A stretch of DNA of 64,000 bases from Anodontia alba (lineage: Eukaryota; Mollusca; Bivalvia; Lucinida; Lucinidae), in contig OZ024828.1 in the NCBI GenBank assembly GCA_964016985.1, positions 9,328,610 through 9,392,609 of the forward strand. The letters run 5' to 3'. A program made the position numbers and the translations under genes. Positions 61,101 through 62,039 of the stretch are shown here, in pieces. The notes beneath the pieces are model-generated. The model saw only the letters and a program-made list of their open reading frames with translations. It was not told where the DNA came from and did no database searches. Each line of letters opens with the position of its first letter. Position 1 is the stretch's first letter.

Positions 61101-61723
61101 TTAGACACATCACTAGGCAGACAAAGGAACTTGTTCAAATTTTTACCTTAAAGCACTAAGCACAACTACAGCAGATGACACTTTGGAATTTTTAATTTTT
61201 AGAGAAAATAAGGCTTGATATTTCATGTGAATTGTCTGGTACCAAGTCTTATTTTCCCTGAAAAATAACAAAATCAATTTCAGGGTCCTGTTGTTAAAAA
61301 CTATATTGTCAGCTAAGGTAACTTTACTTTACATTTCTATTTTGAAATATAGAAAATACATTGATATTTTTTGCTGAAAATATGTGCAAACGCTACTTAC
61401 ATTTTTTGCATAAAAAAAATATCAATATATATGAGAATACCTTAGCTACAACAGTTAAGGAGTTTGTCATTAACAAGCTCGTTAAGCTAACAATGCTTTG
61501 AACAACTGGGCCCAGAATGTCATCACTACAAATCTGCTTATCGTTTTAAGGATAAAAAGATAGGAGTTAAGCTGTCTGCAAATTTAGTGTAAATATGGAA
61601 CTGACTTTACTTACTTTCCTCCGAAAATACATTTAAATGAGACAGATTTTCCCTTGAGACCAACAACACTGTCCGGTGTTGTATAATACAGCAGTTCTGC
61701 TGGAAACTGGGCCTGGGGATCAC
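7517..61723 (-). CDS. Nrg: Neuroglian / L1-family cell adhesion molecule, 3' 18 coding exons (5' partial)
   Basis: Homophilic cell-surface adhesion receptor of the L1CAM/neuroglian family, known in other animals for axon growth, fasciculation and septate junctions, linked inside the cell to ankyrin-spectrin. Joining exons 61615-61723, 58544-58728, 57292-57423, 47550-47693, 44257-44435, 40921-41011, 37236-37526, 35416-35789, 27546-27771, 24396-24532, 22202-22421, 20368-20490, 17605-17784, 14286-14411, 13340-13498, 12586-12720, 9930-10005 and 7517-7730 gives 3101 nt (1033 codons with stop) in one uninterrupted frame. Domain order is Ig3-Ig6, FN1-FN5, TM, tail with FIGQY and C-terminal STFV. Six Ig plus five FNIII is the neuroglian plan, so the signal peptide, Ig1 and Ig2 (roughly 270 residues) should lie to the right of the window. 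No exon is missing inside. The symbol is by family; orthology was inferred from sequence features, not from a tree. Confidence 0.96.
7795..8146. mobile_element. Family D MITE
   Basis: Right end in reverse complement CAGTCAAACCTCAGTGGCTC beside TA; left end eroded. Central stem carries the GTACTCATCAGAATTGCCTC core. An ATATTTAGGGA/TCCCTAAAT-type subterminal pair is shared with the copies at 23616 and 32257. Confidence 0.75.
8193..8525. repeat. Family G element inside a family C element
   Basis: GTTTCAGAGAAAACAGATGTCC start, AAATTTGGTAAGAATCCGAC middle and a GC-rich CCCCTCTTAGGTGGGG hairpin near the end. Family C sequence flanks it (8147-8192 and 8526-8788), which implies later insertion. A related element is at 20090-20340. 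Confidence 0.6.
8856..9097 (-). mobile_element. Family A foldback MITE, internally deleted
   Basis: Recognisable ends CATCATGAAAACACG and GGTATGTTTTGATG; the right arm of the central stem lacks about 40 bp. Confidence 0.7.
9206..9430. mobile_element. Family N palindromic element
   Basis: ATGTCCTAAAATTTTAAACA at left, CAAAATTTTAGGAC at right; preceded by a poly-A run. Confidence 0.65.
9606..9866. repeat. 31-bp minisatellite
   Basis: About eight imperfect units of TTCAGGGCCATGTTAGAACT plus GAGATATGTTAC. It begins 64 bp downstream (transcript sense) of the proximal tail exon's donor. Confidence 0.8.
9930..10005 (-). CDS. Nrg: Neuroglian exon: cytoplasmic tail, proximal
   Basis: A 76-nt exon encoding [20 protein letters not shown] then NEFNK. 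It joins the transmembrane exon as KYHVQERE, the conserved juxtamembrane charge cluster of the family. Acceptor catgaacag, phase 1; donor gtgagt, phase 2. It lies between family-A elements of opposite orientation (8856-9097 and 11302-11581); skipping would shift the frame. Confidence 0.92.
10661..10735. repeat. Family B core hairpin, interrupted by a SINE
   Basis: ACATATGTTGTGGGTACTCA stem with GAAGCATCTC loop side; its right flank (GTAGAGAAATAA) is the target of the SINE at 10746-11055. Confidence 0.8.
10746..11055 (-). mobile_element. tRNA-derived SINE (type S), intact with target duplication
   Basis: On the minus strand it starts GGCCTCAGTGGCTCAGTTGG with an A-box-like segment, then a B box (GGTTCAACCCC), a 230-bp tRNA-unrelated body and an ACAAACAAA tail. 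A 13-bp direct repeat TGTAGAGAAATAA flanks it (10733-10745 and 11056-11068). Very similar to 46544-46856, which suggests recent activity. Confidence 0.92.
11302..11581 (+). mobile_element. Family A foldback MITE
   Basis: Full length; central stem loops at GCCTCGATGAGGC. Left end is CATCACAAAAACATACC. Confidence 0.85.
12291..12494. mobile_element. Family H palindromic element
   Basis: Reference copy: inverted ends TAACCCTTGTCCTGCTGAA and TTCAGCAGGACAATGGGTTA, with an inner palindrome GCAGATCCAGATCAGTTTGC. About 205 bp. Seven copies in the window. Confidence 0.8.
12586..12720 (-). CDS. Nrg: Neuroglian exon: transmembrane segment
   Basis: Encodes [12 protein letters not shown], a single hydrophobic helix ([20 protein letters not shown], then VCFF), and the basic stop-transfer KRSRGEKYH. 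The FWFIGM start and KR-x-x-G-x-KY juxtamembrane pattern are typical of the L1 family; that region binds ERM proteins in vertebrate L1. Phase 1 in and out, acceptor atttacag, donor gtaagc. Confidence 0.96.
12721..13339 (-). other. Intron between transmembrane and FN5 exons
   Basis: Mostly a TA-flanked palindromic element (13005-13224). 12721-13000 shows nothing recognised beyond an AGAATTTGCTC half-hairpin at about 12975. Confidence 0.85.
13005..13224. mobile_element. TA-flanked palindromic MITE
   Basis: TA at both edges; ends CATTTCAACCTCTTTATAAC and, in reverse complement, CACCACAACCTCTTTATAAC; centre is a perfect hairpin on AAAATGACCATAAATGGTCA. Tc1/mariner-type by target. Confidence 0.8.
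13340..13498 (-). CDS. Nrg: Neuroglian exon: FN5, second half
   Basis: Encodes [38 protein letters not shown] with the FNIII L-x-x-x-T-x-Y element, and KKEVITKGG. Acceptor ttgttacag, donor gtaaga, phase 1 at both ends. A membrane-proximal dibasic segment (EKKEV) follows the domain; FN5 and this linker are a known proteolysis region in other family members, but no specific cleavage site is claimed here. Confidence 0.95.
13499..14285 (-). other. Intron within FN5
   Basis: A family A element (13920-14198) fills its transcript-proximal third. The rest is AT-rich with no recognised feature. Confidence 0.85.
13920..14198 (-). mobile_element. Family A foldback MITE
   Basis: Full length; loop GCCTCGACGAGGC. 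Confidence 0.85.
14286..14411 (-). CDS. Nrg: Neuroglian exon: FN5, first half
   Basis: A 126-nt exon lacking an internal ATG, recognised by splicing and domain fit. It encodes [21 protein letters not shown] at the FNIII core position, and [10 protein letters not shown]. Phase 1 in and out, acceptor tatttgcag, donor gtagag (non-optimal). A family-A element ends 87 bp downstream of the donor (13920-14198). FN5 is the most divergent FN domain in this family, as is usual. Confidence 0.9.
14620..14806 (-). mobile_element. Old type S SINE fragment
   Basis: Body and tail-side half only: GGCCTAATCAACACTAATAA, TTAGTCCTCTAAGC and CCAGAAACTGACAATTGCCC; the tRNA-like head is absent. Confidence 0.75.
15009..15833. 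mobile_element. Possible hAT-like non-autonomous element
   Basis: Ends CAGAGGTCAGGCT and, in reverse complement, CAGGGGTCAAGCT; flanked by ATCTT on both sides. Only five duplicated bases are clear, short of the eight usual for hAT, so the class is uncertain. No transposase seen. A TTAGGGAGAAGT phrase of the right end recurs at 62248-62280. Confidence 0.45.
15977..16113. repeat. Family B hairpin, tandemly doubled
   Basis: Two complete core stems (GAAGTGCCTCGCTGAGGC and GAGGCGCCACGCTGAGGC) head to tail, sharing a middle ACATATG. Confidence 0.85.
16344..16623 (-). mobile_element. Family A foldback MITE
   Basis: Full length; loop GCCTCATCGAGGC. Confidence 0.85.
17184..17242. repeat. Near-perfect hairpin, same family as 1151-1209
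   Basis: CTACTCTAAAAGGAAAGAAT arm around CCAAAG, with one slipped base in the right arm. Confidence 0.8.
17605..17784 (-). CDS. Nrg: Neuroglian exon: FN4, second half
   Basis: Encodes [40 protein letters not shown] with the L-x-x-L-x-x-Y FNIII signature, and [19 protein letters not shown]. Acceptor gtatttctag, donor gtaagt, phase 1 at both ends. The upstream edge lies 45 bp from a family-J palindrome (17829-18080). Confidence 0.95.
17829..18080. mobile_element. Family J palindromic element
   Basis: Full copy with partly duplicated centre (AGATCAAATGC twice). It carries the empty target CTAAAAGGGTAATTGGCAAA that is split by an insertion in the copy at 44564. Confidence 0.8.
18301..18660. mobile_element. 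Family C TA-flanked MITE
   Basis: TA on both sides; CCGTATTCAACTTAATTACC left end; central stem GGGTACATACTCATTTGAAC with a small insertion. Confidence 0.8.
19252..19522 (-). mobile_element. Family A foldback MITE
   Basis: Full ends; about 8 bp missing left of the TGAAAATTTT hairpin. Confidence 0.85.
20090..20340. repeat. Family G element
   Basis: TTCAGAGATAACAGATGTCC, then AAAATCTAATCAGTTCTTTG and a terminal CCCCCTCCCCTTAGGTTGGG stem; related to 8193-8525. It ends about 30 bp inside the FN4 donor region. Confidence 0.6.
20368..20490 (-). CDS. Nrg: Neuroglian exon: FN4, first half
   Basis: Encodes [30 protein letters not shown] with the FNIII tryptophan, and RIGYQE, matching the G-Y-x-I-G-Y-x-x pattern of L1-family FN4. 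Phase 1 in and out. Acceptor gatcatttcag, donor gtattt (weak, but required to join the next exon in frame as YQEVNGLEIG). Confidence 0.93.
20491..22201 (-). other. Intron between FN3 and FN4 exons
   Basis: Contains a family O element (20590-21015), degenerate core hairpins at 21040-21130 and 21220-21310, and a palindrome with ACATTTCATGTGAA arms (21703-21784). 21800-22140 is AT-rich with a short CTCACA repeat. Confidence 0.85.
20590..21015. mobile_element. Family O element
   Basis: Starts with a large GC-rich hairpin (GGTGTTGAAAACCGTGGCC and complement, 20613-20708), continues AATTTCCATGGACTATGCTC and ends with CGGTTAATGCACGGCTGTTA. A second copy in inverted orientation is at 43518-43941. 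Confidence 0.75.
22202..22421 (-). CDS. Nrg: Neuroglian exon: FN3, second half
   Basis: Continues [18 protein letters not shown], then [20 protein letters not shown] with the FNIII F-strand region, and VINITTPEG. Phase 0 in, phase 1 out. The donor gtataa is weak. The acceptor (ttgtttcag) lies about 60 nt downstream, in transcript terms, of a 280-nt TC/TGTC simple repeat (22483-22760). Several sequons (NAS, NIT). Confidence 0.94.
22483..22760. repeat. GA / GACA / CA simple repeat
   Basis: 278 bp of GAGA and GACAGACA blocks ending in CACACA. In the neuroglian pre-mRNA it reads as a UC/UGUC pyrimidine tract ending about 60 nt before the FN3 second-half acceptor. Confidence 0.97.
23111..23390 (+). 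mobile_element. Family A foldback MITE
   Basis: Full length; immediately followed by an orphan TGTTGTGGGTACTCATTAGA arm. Confidence 0.85.
23616..23950. mobile_element. Family D TA-flanked MITE
   Basis: Best family D copy: TA|CAGTCGAACCTCAATAGTTC at left and, in reverse complement, CAGCCGAAATTTGATGGTTC|TA at right. CAGT-ended, TA-targeted termini resemble pogo/Tc1 elements. Core stem CATTAGAATTGCCTC at centre. Confidence 0.82.
24396..24532 (-). CDS. Nrg: Neuroglian exon: FN3, first half
   Basis: Encodes [22 protein letters not shown] with the FNIII tryptophan, and [11 protein letters not shown], the L-R-G-x-F-R-G-Y-K string typical of L1-family FN3. Acceptor ttctattttag, phase 1; donor gtaagt, phase 0. 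It is closely bracketed by two family-A foldback elements in opposite orientation (23111-23390 and 24691-24950). Length 137 nt, so skipping would shift the frame. Confidence 0.95.
24691..24950 (-). mobile_element. Family A foldback MITE
   Basis: Slightly shortened left side; a second CATTACGAAAAAAC end fragment sits 18 bp upstream at 24673. Confidence 0.8.
25307..26967 (+). mobile_element. Family P minisatellite-bearing element
   Basis: Starts AACAAGAGGGCCAATATGGC, ends GCTCAGGTGAGCTAAAAA. About ten internal units of 110-140 bp with the phrases AAGTTTCAAGTCAATTGGCC, GATTTTAGCTATTTTTGATC and CAAGATGGCGGCCATCTTGG. Split by a family A copy. Confidence 0.75.
25747..26005 (+). mobile_element. Family A foldback MITE, inserted in family P
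   Basis: Central stem shortened (loop side TTAGTCTAAC only); family P units resume on both sides. Confidence 0.8.
27022..27292 (+). mobile_element. Family A foldback MITE
   Basis: Lies 253 bp downstream, in transcript sense, of the FN2 donor; about 10 bp of the TGGGGTTTA arm is lost. Confidence 0.82.
27546..27771 (-). CDS. Nrg: Neuroglian exon: FN2, main part
   Basis: Begins in phase 0 ([18 protein letters not shown]) directly continuing the KWD of the previous exon, then [20 protein letters not shown] and [17 protein letters not shown], the FNIII F-G strands. Donor gtgagt, phase 1 out, ending YTGED. It is separated from the previous exon by a 7.6-kb intron made mostly of family P, D, R and A repeats. 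Confidence 0.95.
28083..28134. repeat. GT microsatellite and G-run
   Basis: About 15 GT repeats followed by a G-rich run with four or more G tracts (28113-28134). Confidence 0.95.
28251..28402. mobile_element. Family N element, right end lost
   Basis: ACAGTAAATGCCCTAAAATT left end and an AGACCCTGAACTGACTGCTC hairpin. Confidence 0.6.
28530..30992 (+). mobile_element. Family P repeats, probably two elements
   Basis: First element 28530-28927 (AGAGGACCAATGGTCC start, GGCTCAGTTGAGCTAAAA end). The second runs to 30992 (GGCTCAGGTGAGCTAATA) with roughly 300-bp units built on GACCTTGACCTTGAATACTC and CAAGTTTCATGAAATC phrases. The left edge of the second is unclear. Confidence 0.65.
29161..29225 (+). 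repeat. tRNA-like segment within family P
   Basis: GCGGAGTGGTTAGTGCACTG resembles an A box and CTATTTCAATCCCC a decayed B box, after a poly-A run. No convincing cloverleaf, so a SINE head or tRNA pseudogene. Confidence 0.45.
31015..31400. repeat. Family G-like element with duplicated interior
   Basis: ACAGATGCCCCCACCC start; AGTTTCAACTTTCTAGC unit twice (about 31080-31250); terminal stem on CCTGCCAAAGGCAGG followed by GGGGGCATAAAAA. Confidence 0.55.
31433..31624. mobile_element. Family N element
   Basis: GTAAATGGAAGCATACATG left part and an AAAAGCAGTCTAATCTGGG hairpin arm. Confidence 0.55.
31717..31993 (-). mobile_element. Family A foldback MITE
   Basis: Full length; loop GCCTCGGTGAGGC. 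Confidence 0.85.
32150..32748. mobile_element. Family R palindromic element, split by family D
   Basis: Ends with CATGCTCAACTCGGCTGAGC and its complement; inner perfect hairpin AATATGAAAATGCCAACAAT (32636-32696). A family D element interrupts it at 32257-32614. Confidence 0.7.
32257..32614. mobile_element. Family D MITE nested in family R
   Basis: CAGTCGAACTTCGATGGCTC left, CAGTCGAACCTCGATAGTTC right in reverse complement; TA at the right edge, CA at the left. The uninterrupted sequence survives at the 33484 copy of family R. Confidence 0.82.
33122..33358 (-). mobile_element. Family A foldback MITE lacking one stem arm
   Basis: Jumps from CATATTTGGCAAGGCGGTTC: the left arm of the central palindrome is deleted, so no large hairpin can form. 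Confidence 0.8.
33484..33727. mobile_element. Family R palindromic element
   Basis: AGCCCCAAGGCTATACAAC start, mirrored ATAAACCCTCAGGGCC end, with inner hairpin almost identical to the one at 32636-32696. Confidence 0.7.
33730..33942. mobile_element. Family J palindromic element
   Basis: Directly adjoins family R; left end trimmed, right end AGTCTAAAATGGGTTAAAC. Confidence 0.65.
34290..34633. mobile_element. Family C TA-flanked MITE
   Basis: TA on both sides; CTGTATTCGACCTAATTACC left end; central stem on GCATCGACTTGTCGATGC. Confidence 0.85.
34745..34832. repeat. Family B core hairpin
   Basis: ACATATGTTTTGATTACGC arm paired with CCCACAACATACG; abuts the family A copy at 34859. Confidence 0.7.
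34859..35199 (+). mobile_element. Family A foldback MITE with doubled central hairpin
   Basis: Two core stems in tandem (GAACCTCCTTGCCAAGGC and GAATCACCTTGCAAAGGTGG), which makes this copy about 60 bp longer than the rest. Confidence 0.85.
35416..35789 (-). CDS. Nrg: Neuroglian exon: FN1 and start of FN2
   Basis: The longest exon (374 nt). It encodes the first fibronectin III domain: [29 protein letters not shown] with the B-strand tryptophan, YVEYN, and [18 protein letters not shown] with the F-strand tyrosine. It then runs into FN2 ([16 protein letters not shown]). Acceptor ttcttacag, phase 1; donor gtaagt, phase 0. The proline-rich PPDPPSNV start is the usual Ig6-FN1 linker of the L1 family. 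Confidence 0.96.
35885..35970. repeat. Family B core hairpin, decayed
   Basis: ACATATTTGTAGATATACCC and GCTTCTAATGCATACCC arms. Confidence 0.6.
35996..36239. mobile_element. Family K palindromic element
   Basis: Reference copy: ends GGGCCCAGTTGTTCAAAAC and TTTGAACAACTGGGCCC; centre GAGTAGCTTTTGCAAATGC hairpin. About 244 bp; five copies in the window. Confidence 0.82.
36240..36419 (-). mobile_element. tRNA-derived SINE (type T), minus strand
   Basis: On the minus strand GGGTGGCCAAGTGGTCAACA (A-box-like) then CAAGCTTTGACTCCTG (decayed B box). Butts directly onto family K. Confidence 0.65.
36494..37265 (-). repeat. 71-bp tandem array carrying exon end and 5' splice site
   Basis: Eleven units including the genuine exon end. 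Each contains about 35 nt of Ig6 coding sequence (reading SAEVKVI-like) and then the donor. Donors near 37160, 37089, 36943, 36518 and others are spaced by 71 or multiples of 71 bp; one unit (about 37020) has lost the site through a 4-bp length change. Most retain AG|GTGAGT, GTAAGT or GTGAAT. Confidence 0.93.
37236..37526 (-). CDS. Nrg: Neuroglian exon: Ig6 (whole domain)
   Basis: One exon carries all of Ig6: [19 protein letters not shown] with the B-strand cysteine, [12 protein letters not shown] with the core tryptophan, [16 protein letters not shown] with the F-strand cysteine, and SKSAEVKVI. Phase 1 at both ends, acceptor tatattacag, donor gtgagt. Its last 35 or so coding bases plus the donor are copied ten times in tandem in the intron that follows (36494-37235). 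Failure to splice here runs into an in-frame stop four codons into the intron. Confidence 0.96.
37580..39238 (+). mobile_element. Family E minisatellite-bearing element
   Basis: Starts AACAAGAAATCCGCGGAAAG and TCGCACCTGCGGGG; ends with stem TCGCACCTGCGTGCTAACGC through GGTGCGACAAAAAC. Seven units of about 175-186 bp with GTGAAGTTTCAAAATGATTG and CTGTAGGAGGAGTTGCGCTC. GACGAACGGACGGGTCACGG precedes the terminal stem. Confidence 0.8.
39408..40363 (+). mobile_element. Family P element
   Basis: AACAAGAGGGCCATGATGGC start; about six units of 140 bp on GACCTAGAAATCATCAAGAC; ends in a GGACGATGGACGACGGTGG tract and a decayed CAGCTCACCCTGCTTGC stem. Confidence 0.72.
40921..41011 (-). CDS. Nrg: Neuroglian exon: Ig5, second half
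   Basis: Short 91-nt exon with no in-frame ATG, found by splice-site and domain reading. It encodes [13 protein letters not shown] (the D-x-G-x-Y-x-C signature of an Ig F strand), [13 protein letters not shown] and LQVR. Acceptor tttttaacag, donor gtaagt; phase 0 in, phase 1 out. Without it Ig5 would lack its second cysteine. Confidence 0.92.
41252..41476. mobile_element. Family J palindromic element
   Basis: TTTAACCCATTGTAGACTG start; inverted relative to 17829-18080. Confidence 0.78.
41500..42770. mobile_element. Composite element with inner pogo-like relative
   Basis: Outer ends share ATACATGTGAT and AAAACTCCCGATTTTTTGCC-type phrases mirrored at 42690-42770. The inner part (about 41690-42410) matches 51340-52216 in order, with the right end ATATATTGGATCTACAGTG; its left end is obscured by a poly-A run. 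Confidence 0.5.
42836..42894. repeat. Hairpin, same family as 1151-1209
   Basis: CTACTCTAAAAGGAAAGAAT arm around TCATTG with two mismatches. Confidence 0.85.
42997..43190. mobile_element. Family N element
   Basis: GGTAAATGTTCTAAAATTTC left and AAATTTTAGATTATTTACC right ends. Confidence 0.7.
43518..43941. mobile_element. Family O element, inverted relative to 20590-21015
   Basis: Same blocks in reverse order, ending in the GGTGTTGAAAACCGAGGCC hairpin (43827-43918). Confidence 0.75.
44167..44229 (-). mobile_element. Type S SINE tail fragment
   Basis: TTTTATGACCCAGTCAATAC and GGTCATGTTGAGCC only, 27 bp from the Ig5 donor. Confidence 0.7.
44257..44435 (-). CDS. Nrg: Neuroglian exon: Ig5, first half
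   Basis: Encodes [24 protein letters not shown] with the B-strand cysteine, [11 protein letters not shown] with the core tryptophan, and [14 protein letters not shown]. The acceptor is actatttcag. It exits in phase 0 at a weak gtaatt donor; this site was chosen because the next exon begins in phase 0 with NVQTGDDG and restores the F strand. A SINE fragment (44167-44229) lies 27 bp downstream of the donor. Confidence 0.92.
44564..44996. mobile_element. Family J element split by a TA-flanked MITE
   Basis: CTTAACCCATTGTAGTCGG start and GTATAGAATGGGTTAA end; interrupted at 44600-44802. Confidence 0.82.
44600..44802. mobile_element. TA-flanked MITE nested in family J
   Basis: TA|CAGTAAAACCTGTGTAAGAC and, in reverse complement, CAGAAAACCTGTGTAAGAGA|TA; perfect inner palindrome on TACATGTCATGTAATTTTGC. 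The empty site, with one TA, is present at 17829-18080. Confidence 0.92.
45087..45299. mobile_element. Family H element
   Basis: Well-preserved palindrome AGATCAGTTGGCTTCTTCAG with complement. Confidence 0.8.
45426..45709 (-). mobile_element. Diverged type S SINE
   Basis: Recognisable TTTTATGTCCCAGTCAACAC, GAATGACTGCAAAAACTATT and a decayed head near 45650-45709. Confidence 0.7.
46385..46543. repeat. Two family B core hairpins in tandem
   Basis: ACATATGTTGTCGGTACTCA stem (46388-46460), then a second stem CACATTAGAAGTACTTCAC to ATGAGTACCCATAACAT ending exactly at the SINE. Confidence 0.75.
46544..46856 (+). mobile_element. Type S tRNA-derived SINE
   Basis: Plus-strand copy: GGCCTCGGTGGCTCAGTTGG head, GGGTTCAACCCCC B box, ACAAACAAACAAAC tail. 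Nearly identical to the 10746 copy. Confidence 0.9.
47281..47489. mobile_element. Family H element
   Basis: Near-consensus; ends 61 bp from the Ig4 second-half exon's donor. Confidence 0.82.
47550..47693 (-). CDS. Nrg: Neuroglian exon: Ig4, second half
   Basis: Completes Ig4: [20 protein letters not shown], then QVIQCNASN with the F-strand cysteine and [13 protein letters not shown]. The CNASN-x-HGY string is characteristic of L1-family Ig4. Two N-glycosylation sequons (NLT, NAS) are visible. Phase 1 in and out, acceptor actgcag, donor gtaagg. Its upstream intron (47694-57291, 9.6 kb) is the largest in the window. Confidence 0.95.
47893..48172 (+). mobile_element. Family A foldback MITE
   Basis: Full length; loop GCCTCACTGAGGT. 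Confidence 0.85.
48795..49073 (+). mobile_element. Family A foldback MITE
   Basis: Core partly decayed (TTTGATGGTGGACACTCAT). Confidence 0.82.
49264..49403 (+). mobile_element. Family A right half
   Basis: Begins within the central stem (CGAGGCAATTCTAACGGG) and keeps the right end; the left half is absent. Confidence 0.78.
49489..49731. mobile_element. Family K element
   Basis: Ends GGGCCCAGTTGTTCAAAAC and CTTTGAACAACTGGGC, nested beside a GCTGATCAGG palindrome arm. Confidence 0.78.
49990..50203. mobile_element. Family H element, inverted
   Basis: Opposite order to 12291-12494: the CCCGGATATATCCTGCCTTTG segment comes first. Confidence 0.82.
50603..53268 (+). mobile_element. Family P element, 1.65 kb plus insertion
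   Basis: AACAAGAGGACCATGATGGT start, GGCTCAGGTGAGCTAAAAA end. About ten units of 160-165 bp on GGGAAAATAAGCCCCGCCCC and TGAAATCGGTCCAGTGGTTT; GACGGACGGACGGACG precedes the terminal stem. Split at 51199-52216. Confidence 0.82.
51199..52216. mobile_element. pogo-like non-autonomous element, 1018 bp, nested in family P
   Basis: TA|CAGTGTAGCTCCAATACATC at left and, in reverse complement, CAGTGTAGCTCCAATATATC|TA at right. At least 16 bp of identical terminal repeat; no transposase frame. Confidence 0.9.
53408..53600 (+). repeat. tRNA-like repeat
   Basis: GAGATAGCTCAGTCTGTAGC (A-box-like), then CAGGTTTGAGTCCAGCTGG (B-box-like), with a long non-tRNA tail to 53600. Probably a SINE. Confidence 0.55.
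53604..53895 (+). mobile_element. tRNA-derived SINE (type T), near complete
   Basis: GGGTGGCCTAGTGGTTAGCG A box, GGCTTCGATTCTTGC B-box region, about 210 bp body and an ACAACAACAAAAC tail. Confidence 0.8.
54562..54650. repeat. Family B core hairpin
   Basis: CACATATTGTGGTACTCATT arm; loop side GCACCTTGGAAAGGTGC. Confidence 0.72.
55172..55492. mobile_element. Truncated relative of the 3508-4860 element
   Basis: TA|CAGTCGACTCTCGTTATCTC left end; right side stops at GGTTGAGATAACGA without the terminal CAGTCGAC. Inner hairpin on TTGTGGAAAAGAGGAGAAAT. Confidence 0.75.
55510..55600. repeat. Family B core hairpin
   Basis: ACATATGGTTTGGATGCTCA arm, GAAGCACCTCAGTGAGGTGC loop side. Together with TCCAGATAAGGCATTTTC at 55131 and CTTATCTGGAGCTATGG at 55619 it shows the outer ends of family B, split by the 55172-55492 insertion. 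Confidence 0.75.
56068..56287. mobile_element. Family Q palindromic element
   Basis: Ends CCATAATAACCCTAAGTATT and AATACTTAGGAATATTACGG; inner AACAGTGTAGACTCAGATC palindrome. Confidence 0.75.
56551..56842 (-). mobile_element. Type S SINE, moderately diverged
   Basis: Full order preserved on the minus strand (CTGGGTGGCTCAGTTGG head, CGATCCCTGCC B-box region, ACAAAC-like tail), with a short internal deletion near 56636. Confidence 0.82.
57292..57423 (-). CDS. Nrg: Neuroglian exon: Ig4, first half
   Basis: Phase 1 in, phase 1 out. It encodes [11 protein letters not shown], the L1-family Ig4 opening with a P-x-W element, then [19 protein letters not shown] with the B-strand cysteine and core tryptophan, ending INGKPLP. 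The acceptor is ttctcaacag. The donor is gtaacc, weaker than most in this gene; it precedes a shorter stretch to the next recognised family members 9.6 kb away. A family-H palindrome begins about 30 bp upstream of the acceptor (57454-57653). Confidence 0.95.
57454..57653. mobile_element. Family H element
   Basis: TAACCCTGGTCCTGCTGAACC start, 30 bp upstream of the Ig4 acceptor in transcript sense. Confidence 0.78.
57860..57995. repeat. Family B hairpin with one arm doubled
   Basis: Two left arms (ACATATGTTGTGGGTACTCA and ACACATGCTGTGGGTACTC) and a single right arm ending CCCACAACATATG. Confidence 0.78.
58082..58302. mobile_element. Family K element
   Basis: GGGCCCAGTTGTTCAAAGC and GCTTTGAACAACTGGGCCC ends. 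Confidence 0.82.
58346..58537. mobile_element. Family H element, decayed
   Basis: Ends seven bases from the Ig3 second-half donor; the inner palindrome keeps AGTTGGCTTC. Confidence 0.65.
58544..58728 (-). CDS. Nrg: Neuroglian exon: Ig3, second half
   Basis: Continues Ig3 from phase 2 (AA joined to C gives Asn): [10 protein letters not shown] with the core tryptophan, then [16 protein letters not shown] with the F-strand D-G-Y-C signature, and a G strand ending TLQVE. The acceptor follows a ttcag; the donor is gtaagt; it exits in phase 1 as expected at an Ig domain border. A degenerate family-H palindrome ends only a few bases downstream of the donor. Confidence 0.95.
58967..59245 (-). mobile_element. 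Family A foldback MITE
   Basis: Full length; stem partly mutated (GGTGAAGCATTTC). Confidence 0.83.
59800..59930 (-). mobile_element. Type T SINE head fragment
   Basis: Minus strand reads AAGTGGTTAGAGCTCCTGA (A box) and GGGTCCCAAGTTCAAGTCC (B box), then decayed body. Confidence 0.65.
59934..60140. mobile_element. Family H element
   Basis: Inner palindrome asymmetric (right arm 10 bp shorter). Confidence 0.78.
60588..61091. mobile_element. Family Q element split by family A
   Basis: CTAATAACCCTAAATATTGG start, CCAATACTTAGGGTTATTC end; family A sits at 60699-60978. Confidence 0.8.
60699..60978 (+). mobile_element. Family A foldback MITE nested in family Q
   Basis: Full length; the two halves of family Q resume directly outside its ends. 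Confidence 0.86.
61283..61513. mobile_element. Family K element, left end decayed
   Basis: GGGTCCTGTTGTTAAAAAC left, TTTGAACAACTGGGCCC right. Confidence 0.72.
61615..61723 (-). CDS. Nrg: Neuroglian exon: Ig3, first half
   Basis: First exon of this gene visible in the window. It enters in phase 1 (GT completes a codon) after a tttttttgcag acceptor and leaves in phase 2 at a strong gtaagt donor. It encodes the first strands of Ig3: DPQAQFP, then [13 protein letters not shown] with the B-strand cysteine, ending GG at the splice. The second half of the domain is 2.9 kb downstream. The preceding Ig2 exon was not found between 61724 and 64000. Confidence 0.9.
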
Positions 61724-62039
61724 CTGCAAAAAAAACATGGAAATCATGAAAATAATACTTAACTGCCAATCACAACTATAGATCAAAATATAACCTTGTC
61801 TGGTTCCCAAATTGAACATCAAAACTAGAAGTCATAGGTAGCCTTGCAAGGTTAAATTTATATCTATAAAGCAGGCCACAATTTGATTTTTTTTTTATTT
61901 TCCAAAGAAAATAGGCCTTGACATTTCATGTAAATCATACGCTTCACAGTCACATATGAAATGTCAAGGTTTATTTTCTTTTGAACAATACAAAAAAAAA
62001 ACAGTGTCCTCTTCTTTACTTGGTGTTTAATAGTCCTCA

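Larger units (their letters stand above)
58729..61614 (-). other. Intron within Ig3
   Basis: A family A copy, a tRNA-SINE fragment, a family H element, a family Q element interrupted by another family A copy, a palindrome (61199-61268) and a family K element. 59250-59790 has nothing recognised. Confidence 0.85.
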